In this document: positions 10,750 through 20,452 of the stretch, piece by piece
Position numbering within the stretch: the stretch's first letter is position 1
Layout: each line of letters opens with the position of its first letter
Translations under genes and position numbers: made by a program
The notes under the pieces: generated by a model
Databases searched by the model: none
What the model saw: the letters and a program-made list of their open reading frames with translations, nothing else
Told to the model about the DNA's origin: nothing
Origin: Nelumbo lutea
Taxonomy: Eukaryota > Streptophyta > Magnoliopsida > Proteales > Nelumbonaceae
Direction of reading: 5' to 3'
Assembly (NCBI GenBank): GCA_022828595.1
Contig: JAKGHH010000002.1
Coordinates: 71,520,383 to 71,584,382 of the forward strand
Length of the DNA: 64,000 nucleotides

Positions 10750-11910
10750 TTCATAAGCTAACAAGCTTTTGAATGGAGGCATGCGATGTATGAAGAATTT
10801 GATGCCCTCATGTCTAATGGTGCCTGGAGTCTTGTCCCTCACAAGCCTGACATGAATGTTATCGGCTCAAAATGGGTGTATTGTATTAAGAAAATTTCCT
10901 ATCGTATCATTCAGTGCTTCAGGGCCAGACTAGTGTCTTAGGGTTTTTCCTAGCAAGTTGAAATTGATGTAGGTGAAACACTTATGAGGTTTTTTTTTTT
11001 TTTTTTCGGATTCTAGGAGGAGGGAAAGTTGGTCAATGGGATTTTGGTTTTCATTGACCAAGAATCCCATGCTCTTTTTTCAGATTTATGTGGGGGTTAG
11101 AGAAAGTTTATTTTCCTGGGCACCACTTATCCGGGTAAGTGATACCCATCTCCTAGGTGGATAAATAACTTTCCCACCTAGGGGAAATTTGCCAACACTT
11201 GAATGGGACAAAAATACCCTTTTTGATAATATATTTTTATGGCTAAAATGATCATTGTCTTATTTACATGAGAAATTAAAGAACATGGGTAAATGCGTTT
11301 ATCCGGGTAAGTGTTTTCCAAGAAAAGCTTACCCAAGTAACTGCATTTACCCGGGTAAGTAACTTACCGAAATGCGAATGAGGCCTTAGTCCAATTGTAA
11401 AACCAATGACTATCAGAATGGTTCTCTCTATTGCTGTTATGCACCACAAGAAGGTATACCAATTGGATATTCTCAATGTTTATTTTTTTATTTTTTTATT
11501 TATTTTTATTATTGTTATGTGCCATAGAAGGTATGCCAATTGTATATTCCTAATGCTTTTTCTTCATAGGAACTTCCATGAAGAAGTTTATATGCAACAA
11601 CCATAAGGTTTTATTGACCCTAAGTAGTCGAACCATGTCTGCAAACTTAAAAGGACATTGTATGGCCTTAATCAAGTACATAGGGCCTGGTTTTTCAAGT
11701 TACACTCTCGCATTCTATAGCTTGGTTTTTCATCTACCAATTCTGATTCATCTCTATTTATCCATGCTTATGGCTTTATTTATCTTCTTGTTTATGTTGA
11801 TGATATACTAATCACTGAAAATGATGATTCAGCTATCTCTAAGCTTGTTTCACACTTGCCAACACTTTTGTGATGAGAAATATGGGTGATCTTCATTAAT
11901 TATTAGGGAT
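10750..11910 (+). pseudogene. Ty1/copia reverse transcriptase pseudogene
   Basis: Recognisable pieces occur in order: 'AMYEEFDAL', 'GAWSLV', 'VIGSKWVYCIKK' (10,785-10,895), 'SPIVKP' (from 11,388), 'YQLDILN' (11,456), 'EEVYMQQP' (11,580), 'LYGLNQ' and the catalytic YVDD motif followed by ILI (11,793-11,814). Plant copia reverse transcriptases share this layout. The gene is split by a 400-bp insertion at 10,985-11,384, contains a roughly 90-bp imperfect local duplication near 11,430-11,570, and has several stops. Confidence 0.78.
10985..11384. mobile_element. 400-bp insertion in copia reverse transcriptase, probable PIF-like MITE
   Basis: It is flanked by CTTA at 10,981-10,984 and 11,385-11,388. 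Removing it and one copy restores 'GETLSPIVKP', the expected copia sequence, so both ends are fixed. The right end reads 'gaatgaggcc', as in many PIF-like MITEs, and a TTA target duplication fits. The left end has a long T run and is not a good inverted match. The right half contains 'acccgggtaagt' and its inverted copies, making hairpins. Confidence 0.6.
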
Positions 11911-12029
11911 TGAAGCCCATCGAACATCTACTAGTCTTCAATTATCTTAATTATTAGGGATTCAGACCAAGCACTAAGCTGAATTTTTCTCTCTAGTTGA
12001 TCTTACATCCAAGGTTTTTTGGATTCAAT

Positions 12030-12300
12030 CCCTCCTCAAAGAGTTACATGTACTTCTCTCTTCATCTCTAGTCTTTTGGTGTGGTAAAATTTGAGTTATG
12101 TATCTTTCTGCTAATCCGATCTCTCATGCTAAAACTAAACATATGGAAGTCAATTATCACTTAATTGGAGATTGAGTTACTAAGGGATCACTATTGGTCA
12201 AACATCTTTCTTCTTCAGATCAACTTGCCGATACTTTTACCAAAATTAACAAAATCCAAGTTTTCGGACTCTTTCTTCCAATCTCAACATTGTCCATTGC
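12030..12300 (+). pseudogene. Ty1/copia RNase H pseudogene
   Basis: Broken frames give the C-terminal copia RNase H pattern: 'NPISHA' then 'TKHMEV' with 'YH' (about 12,113-12,160), 'ELLRDHYW'-like text and 'SSSDQLADTFTK' (about 12,211-12,245). In the family RNase H removes template RNA. The polypurine-like 'tgatggggca' at about 12,311-12,320 follows just before the right LTR. Stops and frameshifts make it non-functional. Confidence 0.65.
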
Positions 12301-12320
12301 CCATTGAGTTTGATGGGGCA

Positions 12321-12562
12321 TGTGAGCAATAGGATTCTTCACCAGGATTCTAGTGAGAAAAGGAAACATGAAAATCCTAGTCCTACATACATTGTGATTA
12401 ATTACTTTCTTATCTTTATTCTCTCTTCATGTATATCTTCGCTTTTTGTATCCTACGACTCTCACACTTACCTGTATATAAGTACATCAATAGTAATGGA
12501 CCACCACCACATTACCTTTACTCTCTTTCTCTCTTATCTCTCTTTCTATTTACAGTTTGTAT
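12321..12562 (+). repeat. Ty1/copia 3' LTR (left part)
   Basis: It begins TGTGAGCAATAGGATTC directly after a purine-rich 'tgatggggca', as expected for the start of a 3' LTR, and matches the 5' remnant at 7,967. A TATA box-like 'tgtatataagta' lies near 12,475 and CT-rich sequence follows. The distal part is interrupted by a hAT-like MITE at 12,563, and the true LTR end was not identified beyond it. Confidence 0.55.
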
Positions 12563-12821
12563 CAAGGTTTTTAAAATCGACCAGAAGACCAAACCAGTCA
12601 GGGGTCTGGTTATTGGGTCAAATGGTTCAACCATTCAAATTGAACAGTTGGCCCATTCTGATAAAAAATAAAAAAATAAAAAAAGGTCAAAACCGTTGAA
12701 CGGTTCAATCACCCAGATCAACAGTTTGCTGACTAACAAAAATCCAATTTTGAAGAAAAACGGAACTGATCACTTGACAGGTTCCCGATTTTTCCGGTCC
12801 AGTCCGATTTTGAAAACCATG
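12563..12821. mobile_element. hAT-like MITE (CAAGGTTTTTAAAA family), 259 bp
   Basis: The ends 'caaggtttttaaaa' and 'ttttgaaaaccatg' are inverted. The flanks GTTTGTAT (12,555-12,562) and ATTTGTAT (12,822-12,829) agree in seven of eight positions, fitting a hAT 8-bp target duplication. The interior carries the family's 'aacggttcaa' and 'gatcaacagttt' blocks. It interrupts the copia right LTR region, so it is younger than the copia insertion. Confidence 0.8.
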
Positions 12822-12989
12822 ATTTGTATAAGCATGTAGTTTTCCCTTCCGAAGACTCCAGATAGCTGCTGGGACCAAGGTTTGGTAATAGTCTCTGTCG
12901 GGATGATCCACCACCAATATTCTAGATTTATTTTCCTTTTGCTTTCTATAAAAAGAAACAAAAAAGGAAAAAAAAAAACAAGTGGCTAT

Positions 12990-13830
12990 TAGGATTTGAA
13001 TTGAGATTATTTATTGTAGATCCACAAGATTTGTTGATAGGTCATTTTTGTTTGATAACTTGCGTACTTTTCAGTTAAATCATGAGCCATTGTTTTCTAA
13101 TATATATATATACATTTGAAATGTCCAAGATAAATAATGAGAATTGAGAGAATATACAAGGCCTATTTGGTGTTATACTTCATGACAACTCCATTGCTTG
13201 GTCTAATACTAAGAAAGGTTGGTACTGTTGCTTAGATTAATGCCAATTTTGACGTTTCAACTATAAATTTCAATGATCAGTCTCACACATGTATTTTATC
13301 TAGCCGAAGTGACTCTCATATACAGGGGTGTCAATTGGGCTGGATTTGGTCCAATCCGATTCAATTCAATGTGAGTCCATTATAAATGGATCAGGTCCAA
13401 TCCAATTCAATGAATGTTTTTGGCCAATTTAGACTGATCTAATTTAATGTCTGGACCGTCCAATCTGTTTAAATTCATTTTATTTAGATTGGTTTCAAAC
13501 CAAATCCGGTCCATTGACACATATATTCTTATCTTATATCAATATACCAGATATTGATTTAATCTAACCCAATCCAATATAAATTTATTATGGACAAACT
13601 AGGTCCAATCCAATCTAATAAATATTTAGACCAGATTGGTCCAATCCAATATGTCTTATTGGTCCATCCAATCCGTCCAAATTAATTTTAGACTGGACTA
13701 GGTCCAATCCAAAACTGGTCCATTGACGCCCTTACTCATATGATGTAACAACACATATTTTTCACCAGTTTGTATTCATAAACCTAGACATTTCAGCTAG
13801 AAACAGCAATGGTGCCATACACATACATAC
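12990..13830 (+). repeat. Direct repeat R, copy 2 (interrupted by a hAT-like MITE)
   Basis: It matches 7,580-7,960 in the same orientation on both sides of the MITE at 13,323-13,734: 'gataggtcattttt', 'attaaatcatgag', 'cattgttttctaatata' before it, and 'agtttgtattcataaaccta' after it. Copies 1 and 2 flank the copia element. Whether they arose by tandem duplication or as separate dispersed copies is not resolved. Confidence 0.6.
13323..13734. mobile_element. hAT-like MITE (GGTCCAATCC family), 412 bp
   Basis: The termini 'caggggtgtcaattgg' and 'ccattgacgcccctta'-type 'ccattgacgccctta' are inverted repeats. Flanks CTCATATA (13,315-13,322) and CTCATATG (13,735-13,742) match in seven of eight positions. 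The interior repeats 'ggtccaatcc' in both orientations. The uninterrupted paralogous sequence at about 7,838-7,862 acts as an empty site. The 8-bp duplication and the CA/TAGGGGTGTC terminus indicate hAT mobilisation; there is no coding capacity. Confidence 0.88.
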
Positions 13831-13889
13831 ATACATGGGGTCTTCTGTTTACGCCAAAACCCCATATAGACCCATATAGCTTGGACCAC

Positions 13890-14010
13890 ATGACCTTCTA
13901 ATAGGTCATTAAATCATGAGACATTGTTTTCTAATATAGATAAAGGGCATTTGAAAATGCCCAAGATAATTATGTGAGAAATGAGTGAAGCAGCTGGCCT
14001 GTTAAGTGTT
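13890..14010 (+). repeat. Direct repeat R, partial copy 3
   Basis: 'aataggtcattaaatcatga' and 'cattgttttctaatatagat', followed by 'gcccaagataa' and a 'agtgttac' stretch, match copy 2 at about 13,040-13,190 with an internal gap. It adds to the case that repeat R is a local or dispersed family. Confidence 0.5.
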
Positions 14011-14148
14011 ACAGTGACAGCTCCATTTCAATCTGTGACTAACTGGGTTTACATAACCGATAAATGCTGGGACTAGTCCCTTTTCTATCCTTTTGCATGG
14101 AGTTCACCTGGCATATGTTTCTTGTCCCTTGTCCCCTTCATTTACCAG

Positions 14149-14461
14149 ATGGATAAAGTTTTGGAGAAGTTTACAAGTGTGATTCACTTCTATGCAGTGA
14201 AACTCATTGATGGAGAAGTATCCAAATTCATGTTAGAAGGTATGAGGGCTTATCTGTTGTTCAAGTGTTAGTTTGTTCATACCAGAAGAAACACATTTAG
14301 TACTAGTATTTACATTCAAATAAATCTCATAACCTAACCTATTTATTGGAACAAGCATATATGTCACTTTGAGATGCTTGCTAGATAAGTGCAGGACACA
14401 TTACAGTTCTTGGAGGCTTTGAGAGTTGCTTGTGCAAGATTAGGGAGTCTGTCAAAATTAG
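14149..14461 (+). pseudogene. Two candidate exons of an unidentified gene (possible fragment)
   Basis: Exon A (14,149-14,239) follows an acceptor-like 'tttaccag', begins with ATG and ends before 'gtatga'. Exon B (14,395-14,461) follows 'gataagtgcag' and ends before 'gtcagt'. Their phases agree: A leaves one base, B completes glycine, and the joined frame stays open for 52 codons. Pieces read EKFTSVIHFYAVKLIDGEV and then GHITVLGGFESCLCKIRES. The residue mix and splice logic look like real coding sequence, but I do not recognise the family and found no further exons with confidence. It could be a gene fragment carried by a transposon or a remnant of a lost gene. Confidence 0.35.
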
Positions 14462-14462
14462 G

Positions 14463-15030
14463 TCAGTCATTCCATTTTTGGGGTGGGCTAAGAGGATGAA
14501 CTGTTTTTGGTTACATAGAACCTTAATGTGGCTCCCTTCTAGGGTTTTGATATCTCTTTTTATTTTTATTTTTTTTTTTTTGAGAAGCTGATATTAAGTG
14601 TGCATCAGGATGAAACTTTGACACGAGACAAAGATCTTATATGCATTCATACCTAATTATCTTTTTACAAAAGAAAGGCAATTAATTGAGTCCTGATTTC
14701 TGAAGGACGAATTTGCCCATCCAATGTAGTGGTACAATTATTGATTCTTGTTAGTACTTTTGTCCTTTAAGAATATATTGCATTGAATATCACCTTATTG
14801 CCTATTATAATAATTAATTCTCCCCAAAGTTTGTTTTACAATTTTTCCCTCAGAGTAAATGCCATCTCTTTTCTCTTGAGGCATTTAGAAATTCATATTC
14901 AGACCGAGCAGGGTATTGTATGCATTTACTTGGGTGGTGAATGGATAAATTTGTATTCTTTCACTGTGGGCTTTAGAAATGGATTTTAAACCTGTTCACA
15001 GGGTGTTTGTTCAGTTGTTCGGTTCATGGG
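14463..15030. other. Intergenic, nothing recognised
   Basis: It contains a T-rich run at about 14,560-14,580 and a 68-codon open frame at 14,783 without recognisable features. Further exons of the candidate gene at 14,149 might lie here but none could be joined convincingly. Confidence 0.4.
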
Positions 15031-15038
15031 CTTGTGGG

Positions 15039-15438
15039 TAAGGGTGTCAATGGACCAGTTTTGGATTGGACTCTGTCCAGTCCAAAATCAATTTGGATGG
15101 ACCAACAAGACATATTGAATTGGACCAATTCGGTCCAAAATATTTATCAGATTGGATTAGACCTGGTCCCGTCCATAACAAATTTATATTGGATTGGGTT
15201 GGATTAAGCCAATATCTGGTCCATTGATATAATATATGTGTCAATGGATTGGGTTTGGATTGAAACTAATCTAAATCAAAATGAGTTTTTGAACAGATTG
15301 AATGATCCAGACATTGAATTGGACCAGTCCAAATTGATCCAAAACATTCTTTGAATTGGATTGAACCTGGTTCATTTATAATGGATTCACATCAAACTGG
15401 ATCGGTTTGGATCAAATCCAGTCCAATTGATACCCCTA
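15039..15438. mobile_element. hAT-like MITE (GGTCCAATCC family), 400 bp, perfect 8-bp target duplication
   Basis: The ends 'taagggtgtcaatggacc' and 'ccaattgatacccccta'-type 'ccaattgataccccta' are inverted. It is flanked by perfect CTTGTGGG copies at 15,031-15,038 and 15,439-15,446. Compared with the copies at 13,323 and 17,997 it is inserted in the opposite orientation. This is the cleanest copy of the family in the window. Confidence 0.92.
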
Positions 15439-15446
15439 CTTGTGGG

Positions 15447-16361
15447 CAAGATGTGCAAATGGTCAATTCAAGTGGGATGTATCTAGTCAGCCATTTGCAT
15501 TACAATTCAAGTGTAAAGAATCTTGCTCTCTCACCTCAAACACATTGAAAGAGCCTGTAAGTGACTTTTGGCATTCTGATTTTTTATTTTTTAAATGCTC
15601 AGTGAATAATTAGACATTATTTTGAAGGTCAAGCATCATATCATGGTGCTTTGTATCTGACTTTGGCAATTGACTTGGGATTTCTATCTTTACTAAAGAA
15701 ATATCACCTTTGAATCTTGGAAGCTGGATATATATATATCATCATCATTTCCTTGGAATCGTGTAATGAGGGTGCCATCAGATGGAAGATACTAAAGACA
15801 TGATTCATTCACCCCTTTGTCATTCAATTGCATTTTCATTACAAGGGGTTTTAACTTTTAACAGCTTTTGTCAAAGAATTTATTCATTTCCTTTGATTCA
15901 TTACTGGTTCTGGTTTATTATGATTACATTTAGAAAGGTTTTATTCTCTTATATGGACACATTCCTTCTTTTGGAGAACAGGTATTGATGCCTTCTGCTT
16001 TCCATGAATTTCCTAGTTGGGTTGTTCAATTGGCTTTTCTCAATGAACCAGGAGTCTTCCACATGGGAACTGGGTTTGCGGTTTGAAAGGAGTCCACGTA
16101 TTCCTCTTGCCTCCTTTCATTCATGGAAGGATATTTTGGCTGAAAATTCCTTGCCACTTGATTGGATATTGCCTGTTGATCTCTTCTGCTTTTCTGGATT
16201 AGGACACTTTTTTTTTATATCCTTTTTCCCAATACAAATTTAGGGCATCTTCTTGTTAGCTTGGATCTCTATTGATCTGATATGCAGGTCCTATCTTGAT
16301 TGGAGATTTTATTAGGTTCCTGGGTCATATATAGACTCATTGTCCACAGGTCAGCAATTGA
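15447..16361. other. Intergenic; no supported gene
   Basis: Open frames of 64-79 codons at 15,351, 15,782 and 16,004 show no domain. A 'tgatgccttctgctttccat' stretch near 15,988 reads as a plausible coding fragment for about 30 codons but ends in stops and lacks clear splice partners. Confidence 0.35.
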
Positions 16362-16907
16362 GGCTTAGTTTGGTTGGAGTGCAAATTTCATTTGTATTAA
16401 GTGTAAATTCTGGTTTACTTTTGCTTTAAAATCAACTTTGTCTTATTTGTTTTTGAGAAGTAAAATAGGAAGCCAAATGATATGGTGCAAGAAAACGGAG
16501 GTAGCTAGGAGGACGGTTAATTATTTGTTTAAGAGTAAGGTAGGAAGCTAGATGATATGGTCCCCATTTTACATTAAAGAGGAAGGTGGTTCAAATTTTG
16601 CATCAGCATTTGATATACAACCGCCTTATATGCAAGAAAATGGAGGTAGGAGGATAGTTATTTGTTTGAGAGTGAGGTATAGGAAGCTAGATGATATGGT
16701 CCCCATTTTCATGGAAGAGAACTGAGAAATGAGGAAGGTGGAGCAAATTTTGCATCAACTTTTGAGATGCAAAATTTTCATTGCCAATAAATGCAAATGA
16801 GACAAAAAATACACATTTTGTATCAGATAAGAGTACAGACTATAATTATAAACAAATGGATGTAAAACTGAATTGGGTGAAAAATTTGCATTACAACAAG
16901 CACAGTA
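16362..16907. mobile_element. PIF/Tourist-like MITE, long variant (GGCTTAGTTTGG)
   Basis: It starts 'ggcttagtttggttggagtg' and ends near 'gcattacaacaagcac', a degraded inverted match. The interior contains an internal repetition: 'gaagc' + 'agatgatatggtcccc' occurs at about 16,550 and 16,685. The truncated copy at window position 1-400 is its closest relative here. Confidence 0.55.
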
Positions 16908-17106
16908 CAAATACAAATATGTAGAGTGCAAAATCTTGTATTTTGTATTATTTTATATGTATTTGCATTGTATATATTTGCATTTGTACTTCCAAGGCTC
17001 AGTTTGGAAGAAGTACAAATATAAATATGTACAGTATAAATCTATACAAAATATAAGGTTTTGTGCTCTACATATTTGTATTTATACTCCTTCCAAATGG
17101 AGCCTA
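16908..17106. mobile_element. Two adjacent PIF/Tourist-like MITEs (GGCTCAGTTTGG family)
   Basis: The copies are at about 16,908-16,996 and 16,996-17,105. The second has clear ends, 'ggctcagtttggaagaagta' and 'tactccttccaaatggagcc', followed by TAA. The first lacks its left terminus. The adjacency repeats the pattern at 6,890-7,239. Confidence 0.6.
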
Positions 17107-17183
17107 AGGTCCAATTGTAGCTTTTTAAAACTTTTATGCTTACATTTTAACCAAGGAGACACCGAGACTAATGCAGACTATAC

Positions 17184-17185
<2 letters not shown>

Positions 17186-17214
<29 letters not shown>
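17186..17214. repeat. (CT)n microsatellite
   Basis: An uninterrupted CT run of about 29 bases. It produces open frames of serine-leucine repeats that are not genes. Confidence 0.95.
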
Positions 17215-17216
<2 letters not shown>

Positions 17217-17359
17217 GTTCCATTGATACTGAATATTTTTGTTTTGTGGCTCATTCAATAGGTAGACTATCAATTATATATACAATATGGACGAAAGTGG
17301 TAGGTAGAGTTTGTAAGTACTGTGAAATGTGGTATAAATATGATTACTGTTGATTATTC

Positions 17360-17612
17360 GGCTGTATTTGGCTGCAATGCAAATCACTGATGCAAAATTA
17401 TGTCAGTGTAAATGATTTGAGTGTAAATTCTGACATATTTTTGTTTTAAATTTTAACTTATTTTGTTTGATTGAAATATAATTGAAGTAAATTGAGACAT
17501 GAAGAAGAATAAAACCAAAACAAAATTAACTGAAAATTTACATTTTTTTTTCATTTGCACTCTTATACATTTATAATAATACAAATAAAATTGCACTGCA
17601 ACCAAACATAAT
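17360..17612. mobile_element. PIF/Tourist-like MITE (GGCTGTGTTTGG family), about 250 bp
   Basis: The left end 'ggctgtatttggctgcaatg' and the right end 'cactgcaaccaaacataa' are inverted, and the interior parallels the copy at 4,210 ('gtgtaaatgatttgagtgta'). An exact TAA/TTA duplication was not found. Confidence 0.65.
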
Positions 17613-17988
17613 ACAGTGAAATCTAAAATTTAAACTTTGTTCATGTAAGCCATGCCTATCTACCTAATCCATGAGATTGGCCATATATTGCAATAATATG
17701 TATCAAGTTGAATGATAATGACCATTTACCCAATAAAATTTTCTAATAGTCATTCAATATGTTATTGAACAGTAGACAGTTGAGAATTGATAAAGAAGAA
17801 AAGGATAACTCAAAAATGAATAGGTAATTAATTTGTAAAGACCCAACTGAAACAAGACCCTCTTATATCTACTGAGACTACAATTATCAAATTCTATTTG
17901 AAATCATCAAATACAAACACAGACAGAACCACCCCTATTGTAATAAGTTCAGGACATCAGGTGACCTGTTTTAATATTGTAGGGTTTT
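17613..17988. other. Intergenic, nothing recognised
   Basis: No supported gene, repeat boundary or regulatory motif was seen. Confidence 0.5.
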
Positions 17989-17996
17989 GTTGTACC

Positions 17997-18410
17997 TAGG
18001 GTGTCAATTGGACTGGATTTGGTTCAATCTGATCCAGTCCAATGTGAGTCCATTACAAATGGATCAAGTCTAATCCAATCCAATGAATATTTTGGACTAT
18101 TTTGGACCAGTCCAATTCAATGTCTACTTTCAATCTGTTCAAATATGTTTTAATTTAGATTGGTTCCAACTCAAAACTGGTCCATGAACACCAACATCCT
18201 ATCTTCTATTAATAAACTAAATACTGGCTCAATCCAACACAATCCAATATAAATTCATTTCAAATGGATCCAATCCAATCCAATAAACACTTTGGACCAT
18301 TTAAGTCTAAACTAGTCCAATTCAATATATGTTGTTGGTCCATCTAGCCCATCCAAATTGATTTTGTTTTGAATAGGGTCCAACCCAAAATCGGTCCATT
18401 TACACCCCTA
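17997..18410. mobile_element. hAT-like MITE (GGTCCAATCC family), 414 bp
   Basis: The ends 'tagggtgtcaattgg' and 'ccatttacacccccta'-type 'ccatttacacccta' region are inverted. Flanks GTTGTACC (17,989-17,996) and ATTGTACC (18,411-18,418) match in seven of eight positions. It has the same orientation and internal order as the copy at 13,323. Confidence 0.85.
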
Positions 18411-18418
18411 ATTGTACC

Positions 18419-19062
18419 AAGGTAGCAAATTATGTAGGTTATAGACTCAGACCTTAAGCAAGTGATAATTCAAAATACCAATTTATCTGTTTTTTGTTTT
18501 GATTGCTCTGCAACCTCCATGGTAATTTAAAAGGGCTCCACACCACATATACCCATCTTGATTCTTTCTATTCATGGGGCATGTTTTAGCACCAATTCTT
18601 GTCTTGTCAACATACTAAATTGAGATACAATCCAAAGCATCCAAATTTATTATTAAAAAATTGTCAGATAGAAGAAATTGTGGTTTATGCTTTAAACATT
18701 GCAAGCAAACTTGGGAATTCCATGAGCAACTATATTACAACGCCTAAAGGGACACAAGATAAAGTTGAACACAAAAAAGGAAGAAGATGAACTTCTGCAC
18801 TCACCAATAACAGTGGTGACAAACTTATAATAAGGATATGAATTGGGTTGACATGGATGTCAAGTAAGTTGGAGTTTTAATAATGGGGCATAAGAAAAGT
18901 AATTCTTTAACTAAGCACTCTAGTCTAAGATATAAAGCTCCTCCTTTGAGAGGGCTTTTATGCAGTGGCTTCTCACTTTGCAAGCTGGACCCCACATGAA
19001 AAGCCTAGAATTTATGTTTTGCAAAAAACCCGAAAAGTAAGAATAGGCTTTAGGCCAAGTGT
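18419..19062. other. Intergenic, nothing recognised
   Basis: A 63-codon open frame at 18,599 is not recognisable. No repeat boundary was found. Confidence 0.4.
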
Positions 19063-19166
19063 GGGAGTGCTTATTTGGAAAGTAAGTATTTATCCTAATG
19101 AGTGCTCATGACAATTTATTTCAAACTGGGGTAGTATAGGTATTTTCAAAATGATGTGATGGGTCA

Positions 19167-19310
19167 GCCAACTGATGGTGGCTCAGTTGGTAGGTTCTCT
19201 GACTTATGGGAGTAAAGACCTGGGATCAAATCCCTCTACCACCAGAGGGTGGGAAAGGGGTAGGATGGGCTACCCCCTGTTGTGTAGCCCCGTGAAGCGA
19301 AAAAAAAAAA
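19167..19310 (+). mobile_element. tRNA-derived SINE, tandem copy 1
   Basis: It carries an A-box-like 'tggctcagttggtagg' and a B-box-like 'gggatcaaatccc' about 40 bases apart, a GC-rich tail 'gggctaccccctgttgtgta' and a terminal A run. A 16-bp target duplication lies on both sides: ATGATGTGATGGGTCA (19,151-19,166) and ATGACGTGATAGGTCA (19,311-19,326). It has no coding capacity; SINEs are copied in trans by LINE enzymes. Confidence 0.85.
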
Positions 19311-19326
19311 ATGACGTGATAGGTCA

Positions 19327-19479
19327 GCCAACTGATGGTGATTCAATTGGTAGGTTCTTTGACTACTAGGAGTAGAGACCTGGGAACAAATCCCGCTGCC
19401 TCCAAGGGCTGGGGGGGGGAGTTAAGCGAAGGGGATGGGCTACCCCCTGTTGTGTAGCCCCATGAAGTGAAAAAAAAAA
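19327..19479 (+). mobile_element. tRNA-derived SINE, tandem copy 2
   Basis: It repeats copy 1 with substitutions ('tgattcaattggtagg' for the A box, 'gggaacaaatccc' for the B box), a longer G run, and an A tail. It is followed by a third copy of the same target, ATGACGTGATGGGTCA, at 19,480-19,495. The two SINEs therefore share one target sequence present three times. Confidence 0.85.
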
Positions 19480-19719
19480 ATGACGTGATGGGTCAAGACA
19501 GGCCAGAAAGAGAATTAGTGTTTATTAAATAAGCACTTAAAAAATAAGTTCAAATTTTGGGATTGTTTTTCAAACACCAACAAGTGATTATTGGTGTGGT
19601 CCTGGCCCAAAATAAATGCTTATTCAAATAAGCACTTCTTTTTAAGTACTCCCAATAAATGCTTATTCAAATTTTGGGATTGTTTTTCAAACACCAATAA
19701 GGGATCATTGAGCTAATAA

Positions 19720-20444
19720 ATTGACTTTCTGGTGAAGCTAGTTTCAATATCTTGTTCTTCCTAGCTCAATAAATGCAATTCAATCAAAGCTGAAGCCTTC
19801 CCAAATGGGCTCAAAATATAAGTCTGAAGTTTCTAACTTCACTTGGAAAAACAGTATCCGTAAATATATATTGAGATATGGATTGAATTGATATAAATAG
19901 GAGAAATAATGTATAGGAAATAAAGTTGGTCCCCATCACATTCTAATAAGCAATTTTGATTGACCAAATCATCATTCTCCAAAAGAATTCACTTTTGCTA
20001 CGACACTGTTGTAGTTGTAGCGTGGGACTAAAATAGAAAATCATGGCCTTAGATCTACTACAGTGACTCCACCAAAAAGTCATTTCATCTGATTCAAGAT
20101 GGATCATAACAATAAATCAAAGGCTTTGATTTACTTGTTTCAGCATATGCCTAAGACATTATGGTAGTAAATGTGGGTTTGTCTACAAAATTGAAATAGG
20201 ACAAAGTGTATATCAGTAATATATGTGGCTCCCCAAAAACCTTGAATTGTTCCCAGCATCAACTATATCACAAGTTGCAGCTTACACTCAGTTGGGGAAG
20301 AGCGCACATACAAATATGTACAGTGTGAATACAAAGATTTATGATACACAATATACAAGGTTTTACCCTGTACATATTTGTATTTATTTATATTTTTTAT
20401 TTTTCTTTTAGTTTTGTATGAACCATCTTTTTGACAGCTATTAT
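19720..20444. other. Intergenic; one PIF-family fragment
   Basis: No gene recognised. From about 20,300 to 20,390, 'catacaaatatgtacagtgt' and 'ctgtacatatttgtattt' are arms of the GGCTCAGTTTGG MITE family without its termini. Confidence 0.45.
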
Positions 20445-20452
20445 ATATATAA

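Larger units (their letters stand above)
19063..19653. mobile_element. MITE with GGGAGTGCTTATTTG / CAAATAAGCACT..TACTCCC ends, carrying two SINEs
   Basis: The left end 'gggagtgcttatttggaaag' and the right region 'caaataagcacttctttt' + 'taagtactccc' are inverted. Without the SINE block (19,167-19,495) it would be about 260 bp. The sequence just right of it repeats an internal part ('attttgggattgtttttcaa' at about 19,554 and 19,672). Confidence 0.5.

Noticed and set aside
19175..19240. Functional tRNA gene
   Set aside because: A and B box-like motifs are present, but there is no cloverleaf with paired acceptor ends; the unit fits a tRNA-derived SINE.
19151..19495. CRISPR-like repeat-spacer array because one 16-mer occurs three times
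   Set aside because: The three copies are SINE target duplications: A tails precede the second and third, and polymerase III box motifs lie in the intervening units. Plant nuclear DNA does not carry CRISPR arrays.
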